From assembly GCA_965247475.1 (NCBI GenBank), contig OZ252016.1, positions 2,648,100 through 2,712,099 of the forward strand: a stretch of DNA of 64,000 nt, given 5' to 3'. The notes beneath the pieces were generated by a model that was not told the origin of the DNA, ran no database searches, and saw only the letters and a program-made list of their open reading frames with translations. This stretch comes from G965247475 sp965247475 (GTDB lineage Bacteria > Chloroflexota > UBA11872). Positions within the stretch are counted from its first letter, which is position 1. The number at the start of each line of letters is the position of its first letter. Of the stretch, positions 63,248-64,000 are shown one piece after another. The position numbers were made by a program, and so were the translations under genes.

Positions 63248-64000
63248 TCGGGCGGCTCCTCGATCCAGCCGATCAACGACGCGCCGAGCATCAGCGCGCC
63301 CAGCAGGATGAACGCCTGGTGGAAGATCAGACCGGACACCAGGAGCACCATCCCGGCCGCCATCACGATCGGCCAGTACGAAGGATTCGGCATGTGGATG
63401 TGCGGCTCGTCATCGTGAGCCTCGTCGACCGTGGCGGTCGCAACCGGACCGTTCTGACCGCCGGCCCGCTTGAGATCCCACGCCGGATAGCGGCTCTGCA
63501 CCACGGGGATCTTCGCGAAGTTGTAGACGGGCGGCGGCGACGGAATCGACCACTCGAGCGAGCCGCCGTCCCACGGGTCATTCCCTGAGGGCCGGCCGCG
63601 GCGGGCTGAGTGCACCGCATTGATCAGAAAGATCACGATCCCCAACGCCAATACCCCCGCGCCAACCGTCGAGAGCAGGTTCCAGAGATCCCAACCCATG
63701 TCCGCCGGATAGGTGCTGACCCGTCGCGGCATGCCGTCGATGCCCAGGAAGTGCTGCGGCCCGAAGGTCAAGTTGAATCCGATCAGCGTCAGCCAGAAGT
63801 GCGCCTTGCCCCACCCCTCGTGGTACATGCGCCCGGTGAACTTCGGGAACCAGTAGTAGATGCCCCCGAACAGGCCCATCACTGTTCCGCCGAAGAGCAC
63901 GTAGTGCAGGTGCGCCACCACGTAGTACGAGTCCTGGACCTGCGTATCCACCGGCGGCGAGCCGAGACTCACACCGGTGAGGCCTCCAATGATGAACATC
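63244..64000 (-). CDS. ctaD: Cytochrome c oxidase subunit I (C-terminal part, 5' end outside window)
   Basis: The last 252 codons of the heme-copper oxidase catalytic subunit. The heme ligands are in VVAHLHYVLFGG (the first histidine binds heme a3, the second heme a), followed by WFPKFTGRMY, HFLGIDGMPRR and RVSTYP. Two further helices after the usual core (VMAAGMVLLVSGLIF, ILLGALMLGASLIGW) resemble the extended caa3-type C-terminus. The apparent ATG at the right edge is internal. Confidence 0.93.
   Translation of the reverse strand, partial: MFIIGGLTGVSLGSPPVDTQVQDSYYVVAHLHYVLFGGTVMGLFGGIYYWFPKFTGRMYHEGWGKAHFWLTLIGFNLTFGPQHFLGIDGMPRRVSTYPADMGWDLWNLLSTVGAGVLALGIVIFLINAVHSARRGRPSGNDPWDGGSLEWSIPSPPPVYNFAKIPVVQSRYPAWDLKRAGGQNGPVATATVDEAHDDEPHIHMPNPSYWPIVMAAGMVLLVSGLIFHQAFILLGALMLGASLIGWIEEPPE

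Overview
The window is a GC-rich, gene-dense bacterial chromosome segment. There are about 60 genes, very short spacers, and many start codons that overlap the previous stop as ATGA or GTGA. The best guess at source is a Chloroflexota (Chloroflexi) bacterium with aerobic respiration. The reasons are a giant GT39-like/DUF2298 ('Chlor_Arch_YYY') membrane protein, a CofD/YvcK protein with two N-terminal membrane segments, a type 2 IPP isomerase, a tandem MoeA plus MoeA-PBP pair, and terminal intergenic palindromes of a kind I associate with that phylum. No rRNA or tRNA gene is visible, so this placement is an inference.

Layout. 0-5.4 kb: Cof-like HAD phosphatase, endonuclease IV, YvcK, then an isoprenoid pair (polyprenyl synthase and Fni). 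5.5-12.4 kb: SDR enzyme and a hopanoid cluster on the minus strand, hpnC-hpnD-hpnE-shc-hpnH. 12.7-15 kb: gap-pgk. 15-17 kb: selB, the selenocysteine elongation factor. 17-24 kb: YdjM-like protein, DUF2298 giant, birA, a small protein, and a frameshifted ImmA/IrrE peptidase. 24-28 kb: glcD and an ammonium transporter, then a 760-bp gene-free stretch. 28-34 kb: FabL-like reductase, Gfo/Idh oxidoreductase, nadD, rsfS, mutS2, Lon-N protein. 34.5-37.3 kb: marR-ABC ATPase-ABC permease-redoxin operon. 37.5-44 kb: glycosyltransferase, PHP protein, tpiA, prepilin peptidase, zinc ribbon, rmlA-like gene, ftsY, zinc-finger membrane protein, SelW-like gene. 44-49.5 kb: glcF, glcE, panC, RraA-like, proC. 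49.5-55.8 kb: comEC, comEA, two moeA genes. 56-60 kb: BNR protein, groEL, rpoD. 60-64 kb: cupredoxin lipoprotein, heme A synthase, caa3 assembly factor, and cytochrome c oxidase subunits IV, III and I (cut by the window edge).

Main discovery. Two genes are interrupted by a single in-frame TGA exactly where relatives carry a redox cysteine. One is a peroxiredoxin-like redoxin (UxxC, TGA at 36896-36898). The other is a SelT/SelW/SelH-family protein (CxxU, TGA at 44067-44069). In both, the conserved reading frame continues to a normal stop. In both, a hairpin with G in its apical loop lies 24-31 nt after the TGA, as expected of a bacterial SECIS element. With selB in the same window, these look like true selenoproteins that open-reading-frame callers truncate or miss. 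The redoxin is the last gene of an operon whose marR promoter is apparently leaderless and is covered by a 9-bp-arm palindrome.

How the genes work together. Fni, the polyprenyl synthase and HpnCDE-Shc-HpnH form a route from C5 isoprenoids to squalene, hopene and adenosylhopane. GlcD (24.4 kb) and GlcE/GlcF (44-47 kb) make a split glycolate oxidase. CtaA, CtaG and CoxI/III/IV build an aa3/caa3-type terminal oxidase. Gap, Pgk and TpiA cover central glycolysis/gluconeogenesis, and YvcK may influence its direction.
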